Positions 1-12,500 of a stretch of 12,500 nt of DNA are shown piece after piece. This DNA comes from Neocallimastix lanati (nom. inval.) (Eukaryota; Neocallimastigomycota; Neocallimastigomycetes; Neocallimastigales; Neocallimastigaceae): the NCBI GenBank assembly GCA_016946835.1, contig JACVTC010000006.1, positions 1,025,001 through 1,037,500 of the forward strand, given 5' to 3'. The translations under genes were made by a program, and so were the position numbers. Under the pieces are notes generated by a model, which had not been told where the DNA came from, ran no database searches, and worked only from the letters and a program-made list of their open reading frames with translations. Positions within the stretch are counted from its first letter, which is position 1. Each line of letters begins with the position of its first letter.

Positions 1-160
<160 letters not shown>

Positions 161-641
161 ATAGATAACATTATTAATAATGATAACAATAATAATAAAT
201 CAAGAAAAAAACAAAAAAAAAAGTAAAAGAACATCTTTAAGCAGGAAAGGTATAAAGAACCTTCAAATCTTATAAAGTTAATTATGAAGAACAAAACAAT
301 TCATATTCAGAATCAGATCCTTAATTGGACTTCTTTTTCATTGTAACAACTAATATATTGTAAAAGATAATTTTAATAACAGTTCAATAACTCCAAGGAA
401 CATAAAGGTAAATAAAGTAACTTCCCGAAATCTTAAAAAGAAAAAAATAATGGTAAGGAAGATAACAACAAAGAATCATGGATTATTGATGATGGAACAG
501 GAATCAACTTATCCAAAAAATATAAATAAAAAAATACTATCAAATATTGAAGAAGTTTACTAATAGAGGGATTACAGAATCAAATGGACAATCCGATAGA
601 ATATACAAAAAAAAGTATATACAACTGAGGAATGTATAAAA

Positions 642-1000
642 ATAATAATTTTTCTCTTGGAGAAATATTTTATGCCCTCAAACATATAAATGGGATTTAA
701 GACAAAATCGATATTAATGCTAATCTAGATAAAAAAATTTATGTTTATCTTCCAATTGATGATAAAAACTTCAATTGTGGAAAATCTGGATTTTTTCAAA
801 AGGTTCTCTCTATGGACTTAAACAAGCTGGAAGACAATGTTTTTTTTTATTTTTTTTTTTACGAAATCTCCGGTTTTCTAAAAGAAAATTGGAATAATTC
901 AATATAATATAGATAGTTGTTTGTTTGGTAAATATAAAAAAATAATAAATTAAGCTTATTACTAAACACTCTATGTTGATGATATATTAATTACAGGAGA
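642..1000 (+). pseudogene. Broken copia reverse transcriptase
   Basis: Three collinear fragments lie in three frames. DINANLDKKIYVYLP at about 710-754 matches the copia motif DVKxAFLxGxLxEEIYM, including the first catalytic Asp. SLYGLKQAGRQC at 805-840 matches the family's SLYGLKQAPRxW. YVDDILITG at 972-998 is the catalytic YxDD box. The shifts between 754 and 805 and between 840 and 972 (a run of T and A with stops) show the gene is inactive. Upstream of 640 the similarity is too weak to place the domain's N-terminus. Confidence 0.88.
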
Positions 1001-1256
1001 GAAATAGAGAAATTACCAAAGTTATTTCAAAGATAAACATAAATACAAAGTCTTCACGGATAAAAAAAGGCAAACAAAATCATCAGAATTAATAGAATTA
1101 CAAAAAATAAAGATTAAAAAATTAATCAAAAAAGAAATATATTGAAAAAATGTTAAACTGACGATAATATATAAATAATATTAAAATAATTAGAACACCA
1201 TATATTAATGCAAAATTAGAAGATAGTGAATTAACAAAACTGATTATAAATAATTG

Positions 1257-1800
1257 ATTGGATCTCTATTATATGTATCATTAAAAACAAGACCAGGTAT
1301 ATAGCAATTACAGTAAATCGAGCTTTCAAGATTTTCTGATAATCCAACAAGGGCTGATTTGAATGCATGCATTCAAATATTAAATAACCTTAAAAGTACA
1401 AAGGACTATTCAATTCATTACAACGGAAAGAGAATGTTATGAGCTTATTGTGGTGCAGATTTCGCTGGTGATGAGGTTGAAAGAAGATCCATTTCAGGAT
1501 ATATTTTTGTATTAGGAAGTAATTTTTTTAATGGAAATCAATTACTCAGAAAAATATAGCCTTATACTCAAGTTTAATAAAATGTATTAAACAAGCTATA
1601 TGAATAAAACAATTAGTAAGTGAAATATTCAAAAAATAAAAAATATTAGAATTAATATTAGAATAGATAATAAGCCATGTATGGGTATAGCTGAAAATGA
1701 AAACGAAAAAGGACGATAAAAATATAAAGACATAAAATACAAATATGTTCAAGATGAAATTATAAAAAATGAAATTAAATTAACAGTCATTGGTTTTAAC
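1257..1800 (+). pseudogene. Broken copia pol connection and RNase H domain
   Basis: IGSLLYVSLKTRPGI at 1257-1301 is the conserved post-RT copia segment. A second frame runs from 1332 to 1556 with one internal TGA at 1440-1442. It covers FSDNPTRADLNACIQIL, NLKSTKDYSIHY and the RNase H stretch AYCGADFAGDEVERRS followed by ISGYIFVLG. A TAG at 1557 ends it. The next frame continues from 1559 with ALYSSLIKCIKQAI, then a TGA where copia elements usually have Trp, then IKQLVSEIF. Another fragment at about 1720-1780 reads KYKDIKYKYVQDEI, like the family's KHIDIKYHFIRDxV. Multiple stops and at least two frameshifts make this a pseudogene. Confidence 0.88.
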
Positions 1801-1840
1801 TCAATGATGATAGATCAATCCGTTAACCAAAAGTATTTCT

Positions 1841-1946
1841 GGACCCAAGCTTAACTACTTTGCCGATTTCATCATGGACATGCAGAAAATACCAATATAT
1901 AAATACTTTGCCGATTTCATCATGGACATGTAGAAAATGCCAATAT
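1841..1946 (+). repeat. In-frame 48-bp tandem duplication at the copia pol C-terminus
   Basis: Copy 1 starts at 1856 and copy 2 at 1904. Over the first 43 bases the two differ at only two sites, both transitions. The frame starting with GGA at 1841 reads GPKLNYFADFIMDM and then repeats YFADFIMDM before a TAG at 1931-1933. The period is exactly 16 codons, so the duplication preserves frame. In copy 1 the codon matching the TAG is CAG at 1883-1885, so the stop is one C-to-T change away from Gln. Confidence 0.9.
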
Positions 1947-2135
1947 TAAATATCATAGTTATGTGTTTAATTACATTGTACATTATTAAGAGTAGAATAT
2001 TTTTATTTGATAATAGAGTGTAATGTTACCAATAATATTAGACTACTGTAGAAAATAATTTATAAATAACATGTAATGACCTATTCTTAAATGTAGAAGG
2101 TATTTCTTAATGTAAAAGCAATAAAATAAATAAAT
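1940..2135 (+). repeat. Possible 3' LTR remnant of the copia element
   Basis: Directly after the pol stop there is a block of higher sequence complexity than the surrounding A/T-rich DNA. It ends near an AATAAA-containing stretch at about 2120-2135. Its place right after pol is where a 3' LTR would begin. No second copy lies in the window, and no clear TG...CA ends or target-site duplication could be fixed, so this is inferred from position only. Confidence 0.3.
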
Positions 2136-2728
2136 AAACACATAATAAAATATAAATATCATTTCTGGTTTTAAGTGTTATATTTAACAATTAATATAAA
2201 TAAATAAATGAATATATAAATAATTAATTAATTTTTTTATTTAATAAAATTGGAATAGTTAAAATAAATTAACCAATGATTACTTAAAATTTATTAATAA
2301 TAATATAATAATAATAATTGATTTTATTTACTTGTTTCTATTTCAAATTAAATTTAAAAAAAATACATAATAAAGTAGAACTTTTATATGAATTAATAGT
2401 ACAATATAAATACACTACTTCATTATAAAGGATTAAAAAACATTCATCTAGTTCATAATAGAGAAGCAAAATTTTTATGATTAATTATAAATAGAAGATA
2501 TAATGAATAATATCTATCTTTTTATCTATAGTTAATACACGAAAAATGTTTTATTCCATATGATGTAAAATTAATTACTTCCAAAAAAAATATATATAAA
2601 TATTATAAATAAATATTAAAAATAAAATTAAAAATAAAAATAAAAAAAAAAAGATTAGTTCCACAATTTTTTTTAATTCCATATATGAAAAATAATTAAA
2701 TAAATTAGAATAAGTATTGTTAGTTTCA

Positions 2729-2776
<48 letters not shown>

Positions 2777-3119
2777 AAAAAATAAAAATAAATAATAATA
2801 ATAATTAAATGATAAGGACAACTAAAAAGATGATGATTAAAAATATTATTATAACTAATAAAAAAATAAAAATAATAATAATAATAAAATAAAATAAAAA
2901 TAATAAAAATAATTATAATTATAATTAATAATAATAATAATAAAAAAAAATTTTTTTCAATATTTTTATAATAATGTTATTTTTTATTTTAATTTATTTA
3001 TTTATTTATTTTATTATTTGTTAATACTAATTAATATAACATAACGTGATAATAATAAGAATAGTTTTTTTTTTTTTTTTATTATTTATTTATTCATTAT
3101 TGTTTAATTATTATTATTT

Positions 3120-3154
<35 letters not shown>

Positions 3155-3330
3155 CTATTTTTTATTACTAATATTTTTATATACGCATTTTTTTTTTATA
3201 ATTGAATTAAAAAAAAAAAAATAAAAATAATGAAGAGAAGTTTATGTGTAAAAAATAATATTAATAAAAAGAGAGAAAAAAAAAAAAAAAAAGAGGGGGG
3301 GCCAAAAACTTGAAATAAAAAAAAATTTTT
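2136..3330. other. Low-complexity intergenic DNA between the copia remnant and the VPS4 3' end
   Basis: The stretch is almost entirely A and T, with short AAT and TTTA arrays, an uninterrupted run of 45 A at 2730-2774 and T runs around 3065-3080 and 3123-3150. No open frame with recognisable protein content was seen on either strand. The right end must hold the 3' UTR of the VPS4 gene. A run of seven G at 3295-3301 is the only strongly G-rich spot. Confidence 0.75.
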
Positions 3331-6964
<3,634 letters not shown>

Positions 6965-8177
6965 TTTTACCGAATCTCTATTTTATTATATTTTATTATT
7001 TTAATTCCTGCTAAGTTTCTGTGTTTTCTATTTCTTTTTTGTTAAAAAAAAAATATTAAGATTATTTATTTCAAATAAAAAAAGTTTTGTTGTTTAATAT
7101 TAAATATATAAACATATACAATAATAATATAATAATAATAATATAGTAATAAAAATAAATAAATAATTAAATAAAAAAAGATAAAAATATTCATTAGTTA
7201 TATTTATTAATATTATTCTTAATTTTCTTATTAAATATATTTATAATTATATGTTTACTCTTTTTATTTTCCTCTTTAAGTTATTATTTTGAAGATAATT
7301 TTAAAACTGCAATATTAAAATAAATAAATCTATATTTTATATTAATTCTATAAGAAAATGTAATATTATTAAAATATAAAACAAAAGTAAAATAATAATA
7401 ATAATATTTACAAAAGTAAGATTTTTTTTTATATATAAAAAATGGAAGCAAAAAAAATAAAGGAAAAAAAAAATTTATATTTTTAATTTTATTTATATAT
7501 GAATTTTCTTGATTTAATCTAAAAAAAAAGAATTCTATTAATTTAATATTAATATTTAATATTTATTTATTTATTTATTTATTTGTTATTTATTATTATT
7601 AATAAATACTCTTCTTTAATTCTTTTTATTATTTATTATTCAATTATTAAATTATTTAATTATTTATTATTTATTATTATTTATAATTTATTATTTATTA
7701 TATATTATTCCATTATTTATTATTTATTATTTATTATCAATAATAAATACTAAAATTTTTATATTTCAGTTAAAACTTGGATTATTCTTTTTTCAGACAA
7801 AAAAAAGGAAGTAAGAAATATATATAAATATAAATATAAATAAATAAATATAAATATTTATATATAAATAAATAAATATAAATATAAATATAAAAAAATA
7901 AATATATATATAAATAAATATAAATATTTAATCAATATTTTCAAATAGCTAATTAAATACTATTGTGTAATATATTATAATATATTTACAGTTTATTATT
8001 AAATATAATTAATATATATTATAAAATATATTTTTGAATATATAAAAATTTTATTTCCAAATATTGATTATGATTAATTATTATAATCATTAATTATTTC
8101 TAAATGAAAGAAAAATTATTATTCAATTATTCCATTATTCATATTATTCATATTATTCATATTATTCCATTATTTAA

Positions 8178-8392
8178 AATAATAAATACTCTTTTTTATT
8201 ATTATTTATTATTTAACTATTAAATACTTCTTTTTATTATTTATTATTAATAAATACTTCTTTTTATTATTCCATTATTTAATTATTTATTATTAATAAA
8301 TACTTCTTTTTATTATTCCATTATTTAATTATTTATTATTTATTAATAAATAATTCTTTTTATTATTCCATTATTTAATTATTTAATTATTT
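8178..8392. repeat. Degenerate minisatellite, unit about 46-50 bp
   Basis: The word TAAATACTTC, followed by TTTTTATTATTCCATTATTT, recurs at 8251 and 8297. Variants lie at 8221 (different tail) and 8347 (TAAATAATTC), and a TAAATACTC form lies near 8181. Spacing between the best copies is 46 and 50 bp. Related words occur further left near 7600 and 7742. Differences are small indels in the TTATTTA part. Confidence 0.75.
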
Positions 8393-8764
8393 AAAAGACT
8401 TAACAATTTCTATTGTTTAGTAGTTTAGCACCAACAGAAAGAAATTTTATTTATAAAATTTTTTTTTTATTCACAAATAATTTTATTAATTTTACATTCG
8501 TTCCATAACATCATAAAATAATATTCTAATTTATAATTTATACTGATAGAGAAAAAAAAAATGAAAAGAAAAGAAAATCAGTTCTTTTCTAATAATAAAT
8601 TTAGATTTATTTGAATAATATAAAAAGAAATATTAGTAAATTCCTTTAATTTTTTTTTTCTCCTTTTATTTTTATATTTATAAAAAATTTCTATTATAAA
8701 TTTTAATAAAGAAAAATGCTAAAATTATTATTTTGATGTGGCTATACTGTTATTATAAATATAA

Positions 8765-9165
8765 TGTATATTTATTTATTTATTAATTAATTATTTATTT
8801 TATTTATTATTTATTTATTATTTATTTATTATTTATTATTCAATTATTTGTTATTTATTTATTTATTATTTATTATTTATTATTTATTATTTATTATTTA
8901 TTATTTATTATTTAGTATTTATTATTTATTATTTATTATTTATTATTCAATTATTTGTTATTTATTTATTTATTATTTATTATTTATTTATTTATTATTT
9001 ATTATTTATTATTTATTATTTATTATTTAGTATTTATTATTTAGTATTTATTATTTATTATTTATTATTTATTATTTATTATTTATTACTTATTATTTAT
9101 TATTTATTATTTATTTATTTATTTATTATTCAATTATTTATTATTTATTATATATTTATCTTATT
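8765..9165. repeat. TTATTATTTA-type microsatellite with a longer period
   Basis: About 400 bases are built from TTA and TTTA units in mixed order. Rare interruptions show a higher-order duplication: CAATTATTTGTTATTTATTT occurs at 8841 and again at 8948, 107 bp apart, each followed by a long TTATTTA run and a TTTAGTATTT marker (8911 and 9026). A shorter CAATTATTTA remnant occurs at 9131. Confidence 0.88.
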
Positions 9166-9210
9166 TTTTATTCATTGGTAAGTTATTTTAACAAGATCTA
9201 ATAACAACTA

Positions 9211-9375
9211 AAATAATAATAATAATAATAATAATAATAACTAATAATAATAGATAATAGATAATAATAATATTAATATTAAATAATAATAATATTAAAT
9301 AATAATAGATAATAATAATATTAAATAATAATATTAATATTAAATAATAATAATAATAATAATAAATAATAATAT
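9211..9375. repeat. (AAT)n array with TAGATAATAG interruptions
   Basis: This is a compound microsatellite of AAT units broken by TAGATAATAG and AATATTAATATTAAAT pieces. It lies downstream of the CotH gene and has no coding support. A pure TTA array follows at about 9733-9761. Confidence 0.85.
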
Positions 9376-9731
9376 TTTACTAATACTAATAATTTATTAA
9401 AATTATTTATTAATTTTAATAAATTTAATAAGTAAAAAACTAAAAACTCTAATATGATAAAAAAAAAAAATGAAACGAGCTTCATTAATATATTTAAATT
9501 TTATTATTTAAATTTTATTATTTGATAATACAATTTTTTTTTAATATATAATTAAATTAATAATATGAATATATAATATATATTATATTTTATAGATTTA
9601 TAAAATAATAATTTTTATTAAATAGTTTATGTTTTTTTTTTAGTATGATAATATGTTTTTTTTTTTTTTTTTTTTTTAAATTAAATTTTACATATTTTTC
9701 ATTAATTTATTTTTAATTATTTAATTAATTC

Positions 9732-9765
<34 letters not shown>

Positions 9766-9825
9766 ATTAACTATCATTAATAGTTTTGTTATTAATAGTT
9801 ATCTATTTTATTCATTTAATTGTAT

Positions 9826-12042
9826 TTAATGATTTCCAAAGATTAATTGAATAGTTCTTTTAGTAGTGGTTTTAAAATCAATTGGTTTTTTATTTTTGAA
9901 CCAATTGACGAATATATTATGAGTAGTTGGAAGCGACTTGGTACTCTTTGTTGTTGTTGTCGTTGGAATTATAACGGTAGTTTCGACTACAGGGGTAGTA
10001 ACTTCAACAGTAGTGGTTTCTTCAACATAATCAGATGGAATTGGAATTTCATAGGGGACACAAGAATCATTTGGAGGATTTTCATCACCTTCCCAAGTGA
10101 TACAAAATTCATTTTTAATGGATTCAGCTCTAATGGAAACCCATTGGTAAAGACCCCATGGAATACCGAAAACTTCTGATTCAAAGTTGGTATCAAAATC
10201 ATTAAGATTCCAATTGGTTGGTTGTTTAGAAAGTTTATATGGTCTTTCAAAGGAATAATCCCAAACCACTTCTGGTCTGTAACGATTTCTGTAGGATTCA
10301 ACTACCTTTTTAAAGGATACTGGATTAAATACATTTTGGACGATAGCAATGAGAGTATTTTGGAAACGCTGTTGAAGGGCTGGAGTCGAAGCAATAAATT
10401 TATCAACTAAGGTACGATGTTCGGCATCATATTCATCATAGTGCCAAATTTTATTAAGCATGGTGGTATAGGATTGTTTTGGGAAATCAAAACCAACCGT
10501 ATTAATTGGTTCATGAAGACCGACACCAAAAGTTTCATCATGATCTTGAGTGATGAAATAGAATTTAAAGGTATTTTCAGTGGATTGTTTTGGATCATCA
10601 TAGAAGGCGAAATTACTCGTGAAATGCCAATAGGAATCCCAATCTCCTGTTAAATATTCCATCGCCATAGCTTTATGGAAGGTATCGATATCAAACCATT
10701 TACTTTCGAATTCTTCCAACTCTTTTTCATTTCTAGTATTTAATTTATCAAGAGCAGCACAGAAGGCGATTAATCTTTCTTTTGTTTCACCTGTTTTAGT
10801 AATGAAAGGATCATAGTAAGACATATTATATGGTTTATATTCAAAATCAGAACCAGTGGAACAATCTAATGCATAACCAAGTGGACTTGGGGCATCAATT
10901 AATTGCGTATCTGGATCACCATAGAATTCAGCTCTAATAAATGAATCACTGAAGGCTTCTTCTTGCATCGTATAGAAACCAGCAGGTTTATTATTATAGT
11001 AAATACGAACCATAACGGAATGAATGCTTGGCATACCAAGGGAAGAAATAATATTACCATAAATCATTTGACGAAGATTTAATGGATCCTCACTACCATT
11101 ACGGAATTTTAATAAATATCTACCATAAAGGTTAGCAGATTTACCGAGAGACATTCTTATTTGGAATTTTTCAAAATCTCTATTTTTAGCAGTAACAGGA
11201 ACATTCTAAACCATTAGCATTTTAGAAGTGACAATAATAAATAATAAGGGAAATAATGATAATTAAATTCAAGATTAATTTTTTTTTTTTAATTATATAA
11301 TTAAATAATAAAGATATAAATATAAATTTAAAAAAAAAAAAAAAAAAAAGTTTTAATATATTATATATAAATTTATTATATAATATATATATGATTATAA
11401 TTATATATATAAATTTTATATATATATATTTAATGATTGAGTATTTATATATATAATTATTATTTTTATAAAATTTATATTAAATATATATATATATTTA
11501 TTTCTTATTTTATTTTATTAAACTTACAAGGAAAGCTTTTTGTGAATCTTTAAGGTAAAAAGTAACTTTTTCTAATTTTACAGAAGTACGAGTTGGTTTA
11601 TGGAAGAAATCTTCTGTAATATTACCGGTCATATGAATAGTTGGAATATAGGAATCATCAAAAAGAGTAGTTTTTCCGATACTTCTATTCCAATGATTAT
11701 CTGGATATTTGAAGGTTTCGAGTGGTTTAACGGTTTCTTCTCTTCCAAAGAATTCATTATACGTGGTAACAACATCTTCACCGCAAATACGTTCAAATGG
11801 TTCTTTTACCCCATCTTCAATATAATGATATCTTTTTTTTTTTTTAAAAAAAAAAAAAAAATAGGTTAATGAATATTTATTTTTAAATATTAAATTAAAT
11901 ACATTTTTAAATTATGAAGTTATTTAATAAATTCTATGCAAAAATATTGATTATATAATATTAATATTAAAATAAAATTTATATAAATTTATATAATATT
12001 GATATAATTAAATAATTATATATATATATATATATATTTATT

Positions 12043-12073
<31 letters not shown>

Positions 12074-12294
12074 TAAAATAAAATGGCATACTCGAATTCA
12101 CCATTAGGAGCAGTGGATAATTTACCCTTATATAATGGTTCACCAGCATTGCTTTGTTTTAAATTATATTTTTTTCCATTAACTTTAACTTGAACTTTTT
12201 TACCAAAAGATATAACCTTGAATGTTACAGATCTAGCACTACACAAAACACCTATATAAAAGGCTAATAATAATATCAAACGCTGTAAAAGCAT
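9826..12294 (-). CDS. Secreted CotH-kinase-family protein, three exons, no dockerin seen
   Basis: Exons are 12294-12092, 11831-11528 and 11205-9826, totalling 1887 nt for 628 residues. Introns have GT and AG ends and junction phases agree. Residues 1-20 (MLLQRLILLLAFYIGVLCSA) form a signal peptide, so the protein enters the secretory pathway. The CotH core follows: YGRYLLKFRNGS (196-207), GFYTMQEE (245-252), a GDWDSYWHFTSNFAFYDD stretch (about 356-373), and QDHDETFG (389-396), which matches the acidic signature of CotH kinases. CotH in Bacillus phosphorylates spore-coat proteins and is related to Fam20C-type secretory kinases; in anaerobic fungi the family is common on the surface and in cellulosomes, with unknown substrates. 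Residues about 565-597 are Thr-rich, likely O-glycosylated, and the last 30 are basic. No dockerin, GPI signal or transmembrane segment is visible after the core. The substrate cannot be told from sequence. Confidence 0.93.
11206..11527 (-). other. CotH gene intron 2 (322 nt)
   Basis: It is phase 0 with a consensus GTAAGT donor and a TTTAG acceptor. It contains a run of about 20 A on the plus strand at 11330-11349 and several AT dinucleotide stretches. Nothing else was recognised inside it. Confidence 0.88.
11832..12091 (-). other. CotH gene intron 1 (260 nt) with oligo-T/oligo-A blocks at both ends
   Basis: The donor is GTATGC at 12091 and the acceptor AG at 11833-11832. Read on the coding strand, the intron starts with GTATGCC, soon reaches a T24 run followed by A9 (12073-12041), and ends with T16 followed by A13 (11861-11833) and the final G. 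The acceptor AG is thus directly preceded by A rather than pyrimidines. No other AG near this point gives a better join, and the protein reads through in frame (GEFE-YHYIEDG). Confidence 0.8.
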
Positions 12295-12500
12295 TTTTTT
12301 TTTTTTTTTTTTTTAATTTAAATGTTTATTGAAAAATATTTATTAAGTATAAAAAATTCTTTATATAAATTTCTGTTGTATTATTATGTATATATGTATA
12401 TATATAAATATAAAAGAAAGAATGATGAGAGAGAGAAAAAAAAAAAAAAAAAAAAGAAAAAGAAAAAGAAAAAGATATATTATTATTATTATTTTATTTC
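12295..12500 (-). promoter_or_regulatory. Upstream region and 5' UTR of the CotH gene
   Basis: On the coding strand twenty A (12314-12295) lie directly before the ATG, a 5' leader type common in very A+T-rich genomes. Further upstream are TA-rich stretches, an A run at 12437-12455 and a short (GAAAAA)n array at about 12456-12474. No specific factor site or TATA box can be singled out in such sequence. Confidence 0.5.

Larger units (their letters stand above)
6965..9825. other. 2.9-kb intergenic stretch, mostly simple-sequence DNA
   Basis: This lies between the 3' end of the CotH gene and the start of VPS4, both on the minus strand, so it must hold the CotH 3' UTR and the VPS4 promoter. No coding region is supported: the one open frame of note, plus strand 8848-9030, is only Leu/Ile/Tyr/Phe read from a TTATTATTTA repeat. 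The parts at 7000-7080, 8395-8470 and 8480-8760 are somewhat less repetitive but show no recognisable gene. An AATAAA on the minus strand lies within about 20 nt of the CotH stop, though such hexamers are common by chance here. Confidence 0.75.

Noticed and set aside
1546-1752. Minus-strand open frame of 68 residues, Phe/Ile-rich
   Set aside because: It is antisense to the copia RNase H remnant, which has recognisable motifs on the plus strand; the hydrophobic content comes from A-rich sense codons.
8848-9030. Plus-strand open frame that looks like a membrane peptide
   Set aside because: It is a direct reading of the TTATTATTTA microsatellite (Leu, Phe, Ile, Tyr only), with no conserved content.
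9987-10601. Minus-strand frames at 9987-10301 and 10407-10601
   Set aside because: They are out-of-frame readings of CotH exon 3.
9847-10653. Plus-strand frames at 9847-10179, 10222-10410 and 10417-10653
   Set aside because: They are antisense to the CotH exon 3, whose own frame carries the signal-peptide-linked protein and family motifs.
11600-11869. Plus-strand frame of 89 residues
   Set aside because: It is antisense to CotH exon 2 and runs into the intron's poly-A tract, giving a Lys tail.
12016-12091. Extension of CotH exon 1 past the donor into a Phe-rich run
   Set aside because: It is intron sequence read through the T-run; the GTATGC donor joins in phase to exon 2 and keeps the CotH N-terminal domain.

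Overview
This is a eukaryotic window, most likely from an anaerobic gut fungus (Neocallimastigomycota, the Neocallimastix/Piromyces/Anaeromyces group). The assignment is an inference. It rests on extreme A+T richness outside exons, long homopolymer and AAT/TTA tracts, short GT-AG introns, and a secreted CotH-family protein, a family known to be expanded in these fungi. No rRNA, tRNA or CRISPR array was recognised.

Layout, left to right. Positions 1 to about 1933 hold the decayed 3' half of a Ty1/copia retrotransposon on the plus strand: an Asn-rich (AAT)n tract, then reverse transcriptase and RNase H motifs scattered over several frames. It ends in an in-frame 48-bp duplication of the pol C-terminus. 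A more complex block to about 2135 may be its 3' LTR. Positions 2136-3330 are low-complexity intergenic DNA.

Positions 3331-6964 (minus strand) hold a complete VPS4 gene, the AAA ATPase that disassembles ESCRT-III. I reconstructed ten exons by hand. All nine introns have GT and AG ends, the phases agree at every junction, and the product is 437 residues with an MIT domain, Walker A and B and paired arginine fingers. Positions 6965-9825 are intergenic and made of TTATTATTTA-type microsatellite plus a degenerate minisatellite; this stretch must contain the VPS4 promoter and the end of the CotH transcript.

Positions 9826-12294 (minus strand) hold a three-exon gene for a 628-residue secreted CotH-kinase-family protein with a signal peptide and a Thr-rich tail. 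No dockerin is visible. Positions 12295-12500 are its upstream region.

The two genes lie in the same direction but are not expected to share a pathway: one is cytosolic endosomal machinery and the other is secreted. I found no convincing undescribed multi-gene system. The points most worth a second look are the dockerin-less CotH protein, the frame-preserving VPS4 linker exon beside an unusually long intron, the oligo-T/oligo-A structure of CotH intron 1, and the in-frame duplication at the end of the copia pol.
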